A stretch of 64,000 bases of DNA, taken from the NCBI GenBank assembly GCA_963169105.1, contig OY720633.1, positions 39,138,795 to 39,202,794 of the forward strand, in the 5' to 3' direction. The translations under genes and the position numbers were made by a program. This DNA is from Ceriagrion tenellum. Its lineage: Eukaryota; Arthropoda; Insecta; Odonata; Coenagrionidae. Shown here piece after piece: positions 12,350-23,770 of the stretch. Each line of letters opens with the position of its first letter. Positions within the stretch are counted from its first letter, which is position 1. The notes under the pieces are model-generated. The model was not told the DNA's origin, did not search any database, and worked only from the letters and a program-made list of their open reading frames with translations.

Positions 12350-12551
12350 CGTATCTGTCAGATAAATGTTTCTCAGGTATTCCATCGAGTGAGCAGGTCC
12401 ATGAATCCCGATGGAGAACGACTTGCTCTCCTTCTTCAGGGGTTCTGAATGGACCCCGGAAAATGGAGAGCAAGTCGTTCTCCGTAACGTCGGCATTCAT
12501 GGACCTGTTTACTCGGTGGAATACCCGAGAAACATTTATCTTGAAGATAGA
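12350..12551. mobile_element. Foldback element, PLE/hammerhead type
   Basis: The two halves are inverted copies. Landmarks are GATAAATGTTTCTC (12361) against GAGAAACATTTATC (ending 12540), GCAGGTCCATGAAT against ATTCATGGACCTG, and GAGAACGACTTGCTCTCC against GGAGAGCAAGTCGTTCTCC. The inner part keeps CCTGAAGAAGGAGA (minus, left half) and CTCCGTAACGTCGGC (plus, right half), decayed hammerhead boxes around a GGAGA/UCUCC stem II. Neither half has both boxes intact. Confidence 0.6.
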
Positions 12552-13374
12552 CGACTACCGAGTTGTTCACCGCGATTTTTCATTGTGCTGGGACAGCGAT
12601 TTTGCCGGCGTGGCAGTTGGCGTCGTCAGGTCGACATCTTCATCAAGAGCCCGCAAGACCTTATTCAAAGTTTGGTTATTGGGGTAGGTGAACACCAGAC
12701 GAAGTCTTTTTCGCCGAAGTGAACAGGTAGATAGATTGGTGTAGGAGAGGTGTAATTGAAGGAATGAAGGATAGGGGAGATATGTATGTAAGAGATGCAT
12801 CGGTAATAGCCTCCACTTTGCGAAAGATTTTAGGGGCCGTGCATAAACTGCGTTACCGTTTTCGGTGATTTTTTTACCAACCAACCAACCAACTTCGGTT
12901 ATAACCGTAGTATTTTTCCCAACCCCTTCTCCCCTCCTCCTCCCCTGACATGTAACAGTGTCTCGACAAATGAAACTTTCCACTCAAAAAAATTTCTCAA
13001 TCATTAAGTGAGTTTATTTTTAGGGAAAGGTTGAAATGAGAGAAATGCAGGTTGAAATAAGATACGCCCTTCCTCATGTTAAACTCTGTAGTATTGTCGA
13101 AGCGATATTGACCAGTAAGAAACGTAAACAGGCGCATTGTAACAGCTATGTTACTTTGAGGGGACCCCCTCTCCCCCTTGTTACCCGCCTATGGTTTCTA
13201 GGCGACCCCCTTCACCCCTAAGTTGGTAACGTAGTTCATGCACCACCCCTTGGGAGAAGATACACTCTTAACGTCTCGCCCGACGAATAGAGTATTGGAT
13301 TCAGTTTTATAACTCATGATAAACATAAGATGCAACCGAGCCTCTATGCCTCTCTGTTAATACGATCAGAATAT
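12552..13374. other. No recognised gene
   Basis: Contains a short (ACCA)n stretch near 12885-12895. Open frames here are short and unrecognised. Confidence 0.4.
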
Positions 13375-13556
13375 AGAGTTCTCGGGTTTCCCACCGGGTG
13401 ATGGTAGCTAGTGGCGTCGACGCGATGCGTCACCCGAAGACGTAGGGTCCCCAGGGTGAAAAGGACCCTGTGGGCGATAGCAGACCACGCCTTCGAAACG
13501 TCGCGCCGTGTCGGTGCCACTAACCACCATCACCCGGTTGGAAACCCGAGAACTCT
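13375..13556. mobile_element. Foldback element, PLE/hammerhead type
   Basis: Inverted arms AGAGTTCTCGGGTTTCCCAC (13375) and GGAAACCCGAGAACTCT (ending 13556), followed inwards by CACCGGGTGATGG against CCATCACCCGG. On the plus strand GCGATAGCAGACCACGC then TTCGAAACGTCG (to 13503) resembles stem II plus GAAAC of a hammerhead. The CUGANGA box is degraded to CTGTGGG. Confidence 0.6.
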
Positions 13557-15640
13557 ACCTTTTAAGTCGAGAAAGCCACAAATCTTACATAAATGCGATA
13601 ATTTTATTATTATTAGCAGCGGTGTAACAACATGAAGGAATAAAATGTTGCCAAGGGGGCCAAAATTCATCAAAAAAGGGCTGCAGACGGCACCCTCATT
13701 TAAGACGACACGAAAACTTAGAGGGAAAACCTTATTCTGTGTTGAAAATGACAAATTTTTGACGTATCGTTAAAAAAGAAAAAAATTGTTGGAAGCGTTT
13801 AGGGCACTCTTTGGCAGTGTGGGTACCTATCTACTTGCCCATTCTACCTGATTTCGTGACGTTGTTACGTCGATTTATTAGGGTGCAATACCAGTAAAAG
13901 TAGGTTTAGATAGAAGAGGCTAAAAACTCGCTCGATCTCCATCAGCAACGACCCTTATCTCTTTATGTGATTTCTTTCATCGTATAGGCATACGCCACAC
14001 TCTTTTTCACGTCCTTAAAACCAAAGCTCTTTCCTCCGCTTCCCGCTTACTCAAACTCCTACCCTCAATCACTGCCTTTAGCATCCCTTAACCCCTCATT
14101 GACTCTTCTAACCACCCACTAAACCTCCTCATTATCGCTTCCAGAATTTATCTTTCCTTATCAATCATACCAAGCTCTCTTTCGTTTGTCGTCTTTATGT
14201 CCTTTCCCTCCATTTTCCAATCTCAAACGCATGTAGCCTATTCTCGCACTTCTCAGAAGCCACCCCTCTGTTCTATACGCAGCCTTTCATGTTAAACTCT
14301 TCGCCAATGTTTCTATTACATTATTACATAATCTCCTTCATTAGCTACCTCCTATAGCCGAATGCTTCCTTTGTCGGCGCAATTCCTCTTCTAAGACAGC
14401 GGCTACGATTTCCTCAATCGTACCAGGGCTGCCCAAAAAGTAATTCCCCACATTTTTTATGATCTCCCAAATGACAGAAGTAAATGCGTTGAAATGGTCT
14501 TTGAGAGCCGTATCTCCATCGGTCACAAATTCTCATCAGGTTATCACGACGCTCGAGTATCTTATAACTGAGTCCTCTGACCTATTTTTTGGACTCCTCA
14601 GAGGACAGACTGCATGGTTAGGCTCGCAAATAACAGTCTGGTACCAACTAAAGACGTGAAATAATGCAAATTGATTCGCAATTTCTCTTGTTTTCCAATA
14701 CATTTAAAATAACGACTGGAGCTTTTCTTCACACAACTACTTTGGACGACGAAGGGGTGATTAGTGCAGTGAAAACCTGGCTCCATAACCAGAGCGATGA
14801 CTGGTACCGCTAGGGCATAGACGCCCTAGCAAATCTCTGGAGAAAGGTTGGGGAAACCCTCGTACTTCCAAGTAATAAAATTACTCTGTTTGCTCCAAAA
14901 TTGCATTTCTACTTTTATTAGCGGCCTCGCTTTCTCGTTCTGGAAATTTTCATTCAATTCAGAAAATCGCTTTGAGCGAAAGGGGAATGTTGAAACATGC
15001 TTTAAAACATTTTAAGGCCTTAAAGTGCTCTCCACAGTGCACGATGGACGGCCCCTTACTGAGGTAATTTGTACCACTAATAGTCGGTTGCAAGGACATC
15101 TAGTTATAAAATAAATTCTTATAATATCCATAAATTCATAGATCTCATAAAAGTATTCGGGATGTAGGAATACATTTATCAAGTTACCTAACTTATTTAC
15201 CAATAGAATATTCGATGTAATCTTCTACCGCAGGATAAAATTTATGAAAGTTTAGCCTATGAATAATTTCAAATGCACAAAATAATTAGTCAATAAGAGT
15301 AAATTAACTGGTTATTTGTCTCAAAACATCTCATTTATTTAGTAATTAAGTCTCCAAGCGGTTCATTGCGCATCCACCATCGTGGCTACTTACGAAGCTC
15401 ATAACAGCATGCCATCAGTAATGAAACAAATAAACTTATCGCATTTTTATGTAATACTTATTGAATGGTTGCCATGGCTTATGGGTCCCATAACTTTATA
15501 GAATACATGTGTGCCGTTCCTCCAACTGGCCGTACGTGTGTACGTACGTACGAGTGGCATTGGAATGGAAGGATTAATTAGATATGGGAAAAAGTGTGGA
15601 AAAGAAACTTGTCGGCATGAACAACCTTAATAAAAGATAA
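13557..15640. other. No confidently recognised gene
   Basis: About 14000-14340 is pyrimidine-rich and its minus strand might be an eroded LINE, but I could not align it to a motif. The rest is AT-rich. A short alternating TACG/GTAC run lies at 15531-15553. Confidence 0.35.
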
Positions 15641-15724
15641 ACAGATGCCATTCGACGGATTTACATTTGTAGTACTCTCCACGTAGAAACCCCAAATGGG
15701 TGTCGGGATACCACTGATCTATCT

Positions 15725-15800
15725 CCATCAACGCCGGGACTGGAGCCCCGGCCCACGGTATGGGAGCCCAGTGCTCTGGTTGCCATGCCGACCCCATCCC
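15725..15800 (-). repeat. tRNA-derived SINE head
   Basis: On the minus strand TGGCAACCAGAGCACTGG looks like a Pol III A box (D arm). It is followed about 25 nt later by CCGGGGCTCCAGTCCCGG, a T arm with 5-bp stem and B-box-like core. The spacing matches a tRNA. The anticodon arm is not clean, and unrelated body sequence continues towards 15640, so this is a SINE or tRNA relic rather than a gene. Confidence 0.5.
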
Positions 15801-16492
15801 CGAGGGGAAGAAGAAGCGAAATGGGCTGAGCGAAGTAATGGTTGGGTGAGTGAGATGAAGGGCAAAAAGATCCGAGATAGGACTGAAGATCGTGATCTTT
15901 CAAAGCGTCATTTAGTTTTTTCCCTCTTGAGCATCCTTCTGCTTCTTTGTTCTTCTTATCATCCCTCACTCAACCATCCACACTCAGCCTCCCGAGCTCC
16001 ACACACCAACGTGCTCAATGGGGAGACGCAGACGAGTAGAGGCGTAACGAATAAAGAGGCGGTAATTTACGCGGCTTCTTCCTTTTCACCGAATCTCCTT
16101 TCGCTGGAGGATGTATTTTGAGAAAAAATTAATGTCAAACTAAAGCTAGCGGCTACTGGCTGACAATTGCGGTATTATTTTAAACCCGCGTCAAGTTAAA
16201 GGAAAAATTTGGGTAGGAACAGGTGGAAATTGAATTGCCGTGAAATTAAAAGGCGCAGTTCAGATATCGCTTTTTCTTTACGCCCGTTATCACTTATTTT
16301 GTGAATGTTGATGTTAATCATTTAAAAACAAAGAAATATGAGAAAACTCCGAACTCGAAGGCTTCCATGGAGTCGTTCAGACGGCAGTGAAGTCTTTTCG
16401 GGCTCTCTTCCGCGTATTTCTATTCCATTCCATAAAGAAAAAGAGAGTAACCAATGGCAGCGCACCTGACTGAATTGGCGGGAAAAAGGGCC

Positions 16493-16500
16493 TATATAAG
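16493..16500 (+). promoter_or_regulatory. TATA-like motif in pLTR
   Basis: TATATAAG sits just after a GC-rich block inside the PLE-like copy, at a plausible distance upstream of the ribozyme. It would drive element transcription if functional. Confidence 0.3.
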
Positions 16501-16673
16501 ATGGACACAATCACATGTATAAAATTCATATGACTAACCCTGAAGAGGAATTATTTCCTATAGCGGGGGCTATGAAGATGTATATATTAATGTATTGAAT
16601 ATTATTAATGAATGTATGTATATAAGATATGCAATGGCAATAAACATTTCCAATTCAATTCAAATGCACTTCT

Positions 16674-16714
16674 GACCTAAAGAAGACTGCTGCAATGCTG
16701 TCGAAACTGTCGTC
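16674..16714 (+). ncRNA. Hammerhead-like motif with G5 to A
   Basis: Stem I GAC (16674-16676)/GUC (16112 equivalent; 16712-16714). The core CUAAAGA (16677-16683) differs from CUGANGA only at G5. An extra A follows at 16684. Stem II is GACUGC (16685-16690)/GCUGUC (16697-16702) with one U-U mismatch. Then come GAA (16703-16705), mini stem III ACUGU (16706-16710) and C16711 at the cleavage position. G5 is essentially invariant in active hammerheads, so I expect little activity. Confidence 0.5.
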
Positions 16715-16770
16715 TACGACAATGGAAATACTCGGATAATAGCCCGAAAAGCATTAACTGTCAAGAAAAT

Positions 16771-19700
16771 TCTTTTCGCCACTAATTACTCGAGAACTTG
16801 ATCCGATCTTCAGAACAGTGCAGGCATTCTACGCCTGGTTTAGTAATTGATGTTATTTGATGCTTTCGGCGGATAGACCTCACAATATTCTCCATGGATG
16901 ATATTCAGCCTTTTTGTTAATAACCTATTTGAGTACCAACTTATGTGAATCTAACATTGATTTTTCTAATAAGAGGTCTTAGAGGTCAAGGTCCAAAGCA
17001 CACAACTCTCTGAAATTTACTCTTACACCGCGGGTCTTTGTAGTGGCTCTCTCACAGAAGCTTCTCATAGATTTCCCCTACAAAGTAATATCGTCCAAAG
17101 TTGCTAGCTGAATACGTCTTTCTGTGCGTTGTCACGGTAAAGAGATCTCAGGGGGGAAATCATAGCGATCTTCAAATAAGCGAATGTTGACGACCAACTG
17201 TACAAGGTACGTTGTTCCTTCATAGTATCGAATAGTTTATTAAGGCTACTGCGGATAGAATAGCAGATGATTGTTGTCATAGCCTCACACAGAACCCGAA
17301 ACTCCTTACAAATACCTTACCTTACAGAAATACCTTACACAAATACCTTAGGTACTCACGAAGAGAACCTAAAAATGGAGAGCGATGGCGGAGTCATTTT
17401 TACTAATCCAATTGTACTCTACGGATATTAGTTCATCTCCTTCACAGGTAAAATAAGAGAGTAGATATGTAACCATAAGTGGGGAATATAGAATTTTATG
17501 AAACATACATCGGGCATATTGAGTGGATAAGTTTTGTAGCTTATGAGCGGTGAATAAAAGTATAATAAGGGCAACTGCGATGGAACCGCAAGAATTTATC
17601 CAGAGACTCTGAAGATTAAAATAAATTCCAATTTCCAGGCACCGTATTTTTCCTAAAAATATAAGGACAAGTCACGCAAATAGTGTAACGATTAATGTTA
17701 CATTTTAATTTTACATTTAATTTAACAAATAAAGTTTGTGAAGGTCTTGGCTGGGTTTTATCACTCAAGAACGGCTGTTTATTAATAAGAGTTTTTGGAG
17801 TAATTGTCGTCTTTGTTCTGATGAGCCTTTTTTAATTCTGAAGGAATTTTGGAGGATTACAAGGCTAGTGTGTGATCTTATCGTTGAGTTTAATTGTCTT
17901 TTTATCATCCTAATTATCCTGTGGACTTATGTGGTAATTATTCCCAAATTACGTGGCGCCCTGAATAATAAAAAAGCCAAAGTACCTCCCCCACCTGCTC
18001 TATCATCGAGGCACTAAGCTGACTTTGGACGTTTGGAGCATTTGGTGTTATAATAGCAATGCTGGATAAATACTTTTTACAATAAAATGGGCTCCACTTT
18101 TGCGTGTCAAGATGCCATCTACTCTCATCTTTCATCTACCTAATCTCCCTCCCTAAGCTGCATATGAACTTCAGAGAGAAATAGAACTGATTCTAAGTTA
18201 AGAAGTTGATTTAGATATAAATATATCAAGAAACTAACCCACCTCTCTCTCCCCGCTCATCCTTTTCCAACTGCCCCAGCAGGCTAAAGATGGCTGCACA
18301 AGGAAGACGTTGCTTCCCTTCGGAGAGGCGAGGCTAAGAGCGCAATAATTTCCTCCCCCTCCTCTTTCTCTCTCGACTGCTCTTTTCTCTCTTTTGTCGT
18401 TTTACGTTCTTCCTCCGGGCGAAGCGAGGGAAAACGGAAGGAATGAGATGAATAGGCGATCTTTTTGATGTAAACACCAGATGTCGAAGTGTAGTCGGAG
18501 CTTTCTCGGAGTCGTGCGGACGAGGAGAGGGGCCATTTTCTGTTGCGTGACCGTGTTGATGTGCAGATGGGAGGGCGGTTTTGACAGCGGCACATGGCCT
18601 ACGCGAAGACTGGCCAATGGGGGGATTTGCGCGAGTGTTTTGAAAATAAAATGCGACGAATTTTTTTCTAACCATGTTTAAAGCGGTAGTTTTAAAACTT
18701 TGAAGAAACATTTTTTAAATTAGCGTTCAGTAAACGTATGTATATAGAGCTCATCGGATTATTACTTTCTCAGGTGTTATTAGCTCATTTGGCTTCAATG
18801 TTCCTGTCGTTTTTATTAAACATTCTCAGCCACTGATTTATATAATTAATTTTAATTGTTAATTACTACCTTGCTCGTTGAAAAGCTTCATTCGTATAGT
18901 TTTTCGCATCGAATATGGGTTCATCAATGGTTCATCGTGGTTCAATGATCGTTATATTCCACACTAACTATAATGCTTAAGTAATAAGCCTAAAAAAAGA
19001 ACTTTGAAAAACAGGAAGATGGAAACTGATTTCTCTGCTATGTCTATTTATTTCTAATTATAGTTACTCAAGCACTCCTCGATGGCTCAGTCCGTATGAG
19101 AACCGATTCCATGAAGTAAGTATGATGAAATTAACCGAACACTGAAAAAGTTTGAACACTACAGCAAACTTGTTCTTTCCTAGAAATACCGTCATCAGTC
19201 GGCTGAGCCAAACCGTATAAGGACGCATCGAATGTTGAACGTGCACATCTCTAGGAAACGGCAGCCCTGTGGAAGTCGTCACACATGGTGAACTCCGCAC
19301 TAACCTATGCCACCACTGGTCGAACACGACGGGAACAATTCCAGCTGCTATTCACAGGGAGGGGAAAAACAGTGGTTCGGGGACAGAGGGAGCGACACCG
19401 AACCCTCAATTGGAATTCGGAGACAAAATAAGTGTCAAAATGTCGAACCTCTTCCTACCTTTCCCGGTTCGGTCTTGGAGCCACGCCTCACCACTTGGCC
19501 CAGTCCTCTTCGCGAGAACTGATTTTCTTCCTTCGTCCCTGCATCGCCTGTCTCCGACTCCACTGCTCTCTTTCATGACTATATTATGCTATACTATCTT
19601 CTACCTTCGGTACTCCTCGTAACGTCGAAAAATATCGATTCAATGAATATTACCCATTAGGTTCCATTTATTGGCCTTAAAAATCAGCTTTTGGGAGGCA

Positions 19701-19800
19701 GAGCCGTCAACTTCTATTTTTTATTACAAAATTCCCCTAATAATCCCCTTTGTTCCCTTCCACGAACTCCTCTCAGCAAATCAATCAAAGCAATAAACAT
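16771..19800. other. No confidently recognised gene
   Basis: A short repeated phrase AAATACCTTA occurs about three times at 17308-17352. Around 18240-18640 composition is skewed (pyrimidine-rich, then GC-rich with a CCAAT at about 18612), which gives overlapping open frames on the minus strand. I recognise no protein there. Confidence 0.4.
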
Positions 19801-19990
19801 AATAAAAAACAATGTACAATTCCACAGCTCATTGAAGAGTTGTTCGTCTTGAGAATGACGCTATAGCCGTCGAAGCCGGTTGACAGCAATAAAATCCTAC
19901 AGGAACCCTACATCGTATTACATTGTAACATCTACCTTCTCGTTTCACAAAGTAACACCACAATCCATTAGTTTGATTCAGATCAATAAA
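19801..19990 (+). mobile_element. Solo PLE pLTR-like copy
   Basis: This segment is collinear with the right arm of the element at 1323-2145: the U3/A8-type hammerhead block, then GACAGCAATAAAATCC, then ACCCTACATCGTATTA matching GTACATCGTTTTTATTATG. No coding region is attached. Confidence 0.5.
19844..19886 (+). ncRNA. Hammerhead-like motif, U3/A8 variant
   Basis: Stem I GUC (19846-19848)/GAC (19882-19884); core UUGAGAA (19849-19855); extra U at 19856; stem II GACG (19857-19860)/CGUC (19868-19871); GAA (19872-19874); stem III GCCGGU (19875-19880); U19881 at the cleavage site. C3 is U and G8 is A, the same pair of changes as at 2043-2086. A15.1 is G, wobble-paired with U. Confidence 0.45.
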
Positions 19991-21138
19991 CCATTAAAAT
20001 CAGTGTATATACAAAAATGGGTAATTATTACATAAGCATAAAAGTAACAAGAATAAATGTGTAAGTGTTAGAATTAAACTCTCTCAGCGATCATACGTAA
20101 AGCGAAACGCATATGAAGCGCGTATGAGTTCCGAAACTTCTCATCCCCCGTTAATTCGAGTACATTTCTCCACTAAAAAATCCCTTCAAAGCATTCAATA
20201 TTGATATCATTTCATCTTATGACATGAAACGTCCTTGAAATCGATACTGTTGGTAAAGGGGGGAGTCAATGATGCAGCATGAACGTGCTTACCAAACATT
20301 TTTTACTCATTAGGAGTGAGAGATTTTAGGATAAAACAGGCGCCATTCGAAAGGAAAAGGGTGAGAGGGACGAGAAAAAGATAGGCGATTTCGGATTGAT
20401 GACGTCATCTTGGAGAAATAAGATTGCCACCAAATATAAGTATACAGTTACGGGCCGCCATTGGTGTAAAATTACTGTAGCTCAACGTAAAAATATGGTA
20501 CAAGCTTGCTGGGGGATTAGTTTAGAAGCGTTAACATAGCTTCTAGGGGCTAAATAAAGCAATAAACTGAGTTCGTAAAAGTTATGTATTTAAGAGTTAA
20601 AAGTTATGAAATGTTTAAAATGAAGGATTTTTTTCTGGGAAAATGCCCAAATATCTCCTGAATAAGACAGTGAACGTTTACCCTACAGGATGAAAGAGAA
20701 ACAAATTGGAATTTTCGAAGCCTAGATTAGTCATTCAAGGAACGTTCACGAAACATTTTAAGGGAGACAGAATCTGAAATCGACGGATTTTTCTCGCTAT
20801 AAACACCTATAATTTAGTCGCTGACGCTAAATTTTTGTTATTTTTTTAAATTAAAATGTGCTCACACATATCTTGTATGTAATGTGCATTTACGTGAAAC
20901 CTAATTTCCGGAATTACTCAAATCCTCTCCCATAACAGCTAATTCTTCGTTTCGCACATCAATGCCATCCATCAATAACGAGTCGTCTTTTAACGTATAA
21001 TAATTCTTTGCTGTCGTCGTCCGCTGCTGTTGTCATTTTAATATATAATAATTTGGTGCTGGGGTAAATGTTGAAGATGAAATGGATGGAAATGATAAAA
21101 AAGGAAGTGTACAGAAGAACAAAAGAAGAGAAAATTAT
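19991..21138. other. No recognised gene
   Basis: AT-rich. A palindromic TGACGTCA (CRE-like) occurs near 20400. Nothing else is supported. Confidence 0.4.
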
Positions 21139-21220
21139 GATGAAGTCTTCTCGGGTTTTCCACCGTGTCAGGTCGTTTTGGGCCGATGTTTCGATAGCAG
21201 CCACCCGAGAAGACTTCATC
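21139..21220. repeat. Foldback with hammerhead boxes
   Basis: GATGAAGTCTTCTCGGG (21139) pairs with CCCGAGAAGACTTCATC (ending 21220), a 17-bp perfect stem. On the minus strand an intact CUGATGA-type box is formed just outside the stem (about 21223-21217), and GAAACATCGG lies at about 21194-21185. I cannot draw a convincing stem II between them. PLE-type origin is likely from these boxes. Confidence 0.5.
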
Positions 21221-21319
21221 AGTACAATACGCTGGGAAATAACTACATAAATCATATTTAAGATAACATCATATGTAGCACTATTAGGTAGACAAGGCCC
21301 AGGTTGGTACGTCGCACTT

Positions 21320-21395
21320 CGAGATAAAACGAATTTGTAAGGGAATTGATAGATAAGAAACTAGGAGGTAAATCTCCCCGAAGAAGATTCAATAC
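21320..21395 (+). pseudogene. LINE reverse transcriptase C-terminal scrap
   Basis: The translation reads FVRELIDKKLGGKSPRRRF, like the 'EGK..GRPR' basic segment near the C terminus of many LINE ORF2 proteins. A related scrap lies at 26745-26815. It is short and broken. Confidence 0.35.
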
Positions 21396-21599
21396 CTTAT
21401 TTTGTAATCATGTTAATCTTCTTCTCACTTTCTTCAAGTCTTACGGCCTATATTTTCATGCATCATATCACATCACCATAAGCTGGAGAGGGGAGCGACA
21501 GTGTCTCCGACTCCCAGTAAAATTAAGACATTTACCGATCCATCTATTTATCCTCTTCACACTTCCCTGCTCCTCCTCAACCTCGTAGTCCTCTGATAT

Positions 21600-21960
21600 T
21601 CCCGCTCCCCCGCCCACCCTCCACCACTCCATCTCCCTCTCGCCTCGTTATCTCCGCACCCTTCGTTCCCAGCAAGTCCCATTCTCACTGCGGCCGGAGC
21701 AAGAGACCTTTTGATCACCTCTCTCTCTCTCTCTCGCCCGGAGAGAGTGAGAGAGTGGAACGTCTTGTTTTTCTCACTTACTTCCCGTCTCTATTCTTGA
21801 ACTGCCCCCTCTTGGAGTCCGTGGAGAGCGTGAGGTGTCTGTCGCGAGCACCGGGACATGCTCTGTGGGGAGAGAGGGAGGGGGAGAGGGGAGAAAATTG
21901 GATTGAAGACGGCAGGGGAGGGGTCGGGGCAGGAGCGGTAATGCGGCGACAAAATTTTCA
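21600..21960. repeat. Low-complexity C/T-rich then G/A-rich tract
   Basis: Pyrimidine-rich to about 21740, including (CT)n at 21718-21736, then GAGA-rich to about 21925. The composition explains the open frames on both strands. Confidence 0.6.
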
Positions 21961-22078
21961 TTGAGTGGCATCAACTGCAGTGACGCGAATGGCAGTATTA
22001 GAAGACAAAACAGGTAGCTGCTCTCGGAAGGAAGGATCAATTAATTTGTGCGAAATTCCACAGAGAAAAAAATAATCC

Positions 22079-22150
22079 GCCTTGGCCGGGATACGAACCC
22101 GGATCCCTCGATATCCGGCCGAGTGCTTTAGCCAGTTAAGCTACCGAGGC
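22079..22150 (-). repeat. tRNA-like sequence, left arm
   Basis: Exactly tRNA-sized (72 nt). Acceptor stem GCCTCGG/CCAAGGC (6 of 7 pairs), D stem GCTT/AAGC, anticodon stem CTCGG/TCGAG, T stem CCGGG/CCCGG with loop TTCGTAT. The anticodon loop is CCGGATA: position 33 is C instead of U, and GGA would be a serine anticodon, but the long variable arm of tRNA-Ser is missing. I judge it a tRNA mimic, not a decoding tRNA. Confidence 0.65.
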
Positions 22151-22225
22151 GTTCATTTCCCATGAGGATTTTAGTGACCTTAACGAGACCGGTAAGGGTC
22201 ACTAACATCCACAGGGGAAGAGGAC

Positions 22226-22297
22226 GCCTCGGTAGATTAACTGGCTAAAGCACTCGGCCGGATATCGAGGGATCCGGGTTCCAATCCCGGTCAAGGC
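22226..22297 (+). repeat. tRNA-like sequence, right arm
   Basis: Inverted partner of 22079-22150, also 72 nt. It has a weaker D stem (GATT/AAGC) and T loop TTCCAAT. The anticodon arm and CCGGG/CCCGG T stem are conserved. Confidence 0.65.
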
Positions 22298-22341
22298 AGA
22301 TTATTTTTTTCTCTGTGGAATTTCACATAATTGTGAATTGA

Positions 22342-23105
22342 CGGTGACCCCGTAAAATCCGTAAAAGTGGAACTCCGTGGCTAGTCCCGGATAGCTTGAA
22401 ATGTGATGAATTAATTTAAAAATTAGTCAGTTGGAATTGTTCTTATATGGCATTAGCCCAAATGATAAAAGTCGTTAAATTGATAAGATTGACAGACATT
22501 GGATGTTTGGCCTATTGAGATTAAATGAGATTTAATTGACTGAGAGAATCATCTATGAAGTCTCTTAGGGATCTCTTCCAGGTCAAACTGTCCGTCGCAG
22601 TGGACATTTCGATGGTCTGGTCGTCCATCGGCAGCGATGGAAAGTTTACAGGGCTGACATGTTTTACTTTTCTTCCATTCCTCAAACGCTAAAATGACTC
22701 ATCGAGAGTTATTCTTCATTACCAATGAAAGTTTATCCGATGATGGGCGGGAGAGTAAATACATTGAATGACAGTTCAATCAAGTAGAAGAGACGGTGTT
22801 AATTGGCCATATTCCAGGACGCAGCAGCATCTTAGAGCAAGAGATATAATGAAAGCGAAAAATAAATGAGAAGAATCAAAGAATTACCTCGGAATACTGA
22901 GAGTAGAATAGAAATTGTGATGGAGAACGGGAGGGAGGTGGGATCATTAAAATGGTTGGTAGCTTGAGGAGGCGACCCCGACAGTTGAGGTCATTTTCGC
23001 CGTTGAGGAGAGGTGGGAATGATGAAGAGAAATGGTAACGTGAGGAGAGAATCCAGGCATCGGCCGGGAAACCCTCCTCAAGACTCTCAGGTTCGAATCG
23101 GGATT
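22342..23105. other. No recognised gene; tRNA B-box-like scrap at the end
   Basis: Near 23089-23104 the sequence AGGTTCGAATCGGG resembles a Pol III B box and may be the end of a SINE that runs into the LINE tail beginning at 23106. Confidence 0.35.
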
Positions 23106-23180
23106 CATCTACATCTACTTATTACCCTGCAAGCCACCACAAAGGGTGTTTGCAGGGGGTGACTTATCACCAACACGAAC
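23106..23180 (-). mobile_element. LINE 3' end (family of 56.5-58.4 kb)
   Basis: On the minus strand the sequence contains ACACCCCCTGCAAACACC, a GGTGGCTTGCAGGGT block and a terminal TAGATGTAGATG. This matches the 3' ends at 57140-57176 and 58340-58393. Only the tail is present. Confidence 0.55.
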
Positions 23181-23689
23181 TGTAATGAAGACATTAACTT
23201 TCACCAACATGGACCACATAATGGGTATGCTACAAATACTACAGAAACTACAAAAATAATCTACAATGTAACTATGTAAACGTAAGAGAAGAGTCATGCT
23301 GGGAACATGCAAAACATGGTCTTAGAAGTACTCGGCAGGTTTAGAAACATGCAATAGGGGGCATATGAATAAATCAGCAACACTATGTGTCAACTAACCT
23401 ACTTCAAAGTCTAAACGCAGCCATGATGGTCTCTTATAGATCGCGGAAAAAACGACATTTTAAACCTCTCTGTTCTACAAGCTATTTTCCTTATTTTATT
23501 CTCATTATTTGATCTACCTTTGTATGTTGGAGTTCGTAAGATATTGATAACTTCTAGCTAGTTCTTACGGTGTTGTTCCCGTGCATACTCTGTTAACAGA
23601 CGTAAGTTTCCTTTAAAGACAAACGCATTGAGGTGGAGATTTGGGTACCTCACCAAAATACGGTTATACGGAGAAAGGTATTTCAGTAT

Positions 23690-23770
23690 CGGAAAAAATC
23701 ACGACCACAGCCGGGATTTGAACCAGGGCCCTAGTTACGGGAGGCCAACGCATCAAACCAATTCTTATAG
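23690..23770 (-). repeat. tRNA-derived SINE head
   Basis: Minus strand: A-box-like TGGTTTGATGCGTTGG, then CCCTGGTTCAAATCCCGG with a good B box. The spacing is tRNA-like. The acceptor stem is not recognisable. Confidence 0.5.

Larger units (their letters stand above)
16440..16770 (+). mobile_element. PLE pLTR-like copy with TATA motif and hammerhead relic
   Basis: A GGCGGGAAAAAGGGCC block leads into TATATAAG (16493-16500). About 175 bp downstream lies a near-complete hammerhead-like fold (16674-16714), followed by the CTCGGATAATAGCCCG block. This order (promoter-like element, then ribozyme) is what I expect of a PLE pseudo-LTR. No coding part is attached. Boundaries are approximate. Confidence 0.45.
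22038..22341. mobile_element. Foldback element with a tRNA-shaped sequence in each arm
   Basis: The whole 300 bp is an imperfect palindrome. The outer ends are GAAATTCCACAGAGAAAAAA (22053) and its reverse complement (ending about 22324). Inside, each arm holds a 72-nt tRNA-like sequence (22079-22150 minus, 22226-22297 plus). The centre pairs TTAGTGACC with GGGTCACTAA around 22171-22204. No transposase is encoded. The transcript would fold into one long hairpin, and Pol III boxes are present in both arms. I cannot assign a superfamily, and target duplications are not clear. Confidence 0.7.

Noticed and set aside
14000..14340. Antisense LINE fragment
   Set aside because: Suggestive composition on the minus strand, but no motif in the right order could be read.
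17815..17850. CTGATGAGCC as a hammerhead box
   Set aside because: No GAAAC box and no stem II at a suitable distance.
22079..22150. A genuine tRNA-Ser(GGA) gene
   Set aside because: All stems look right, but the loop has C at position 33 and there is no long variable arm. It occurs as an inverted pair inside a palindrome, so it is treated as a tRNA mimic.
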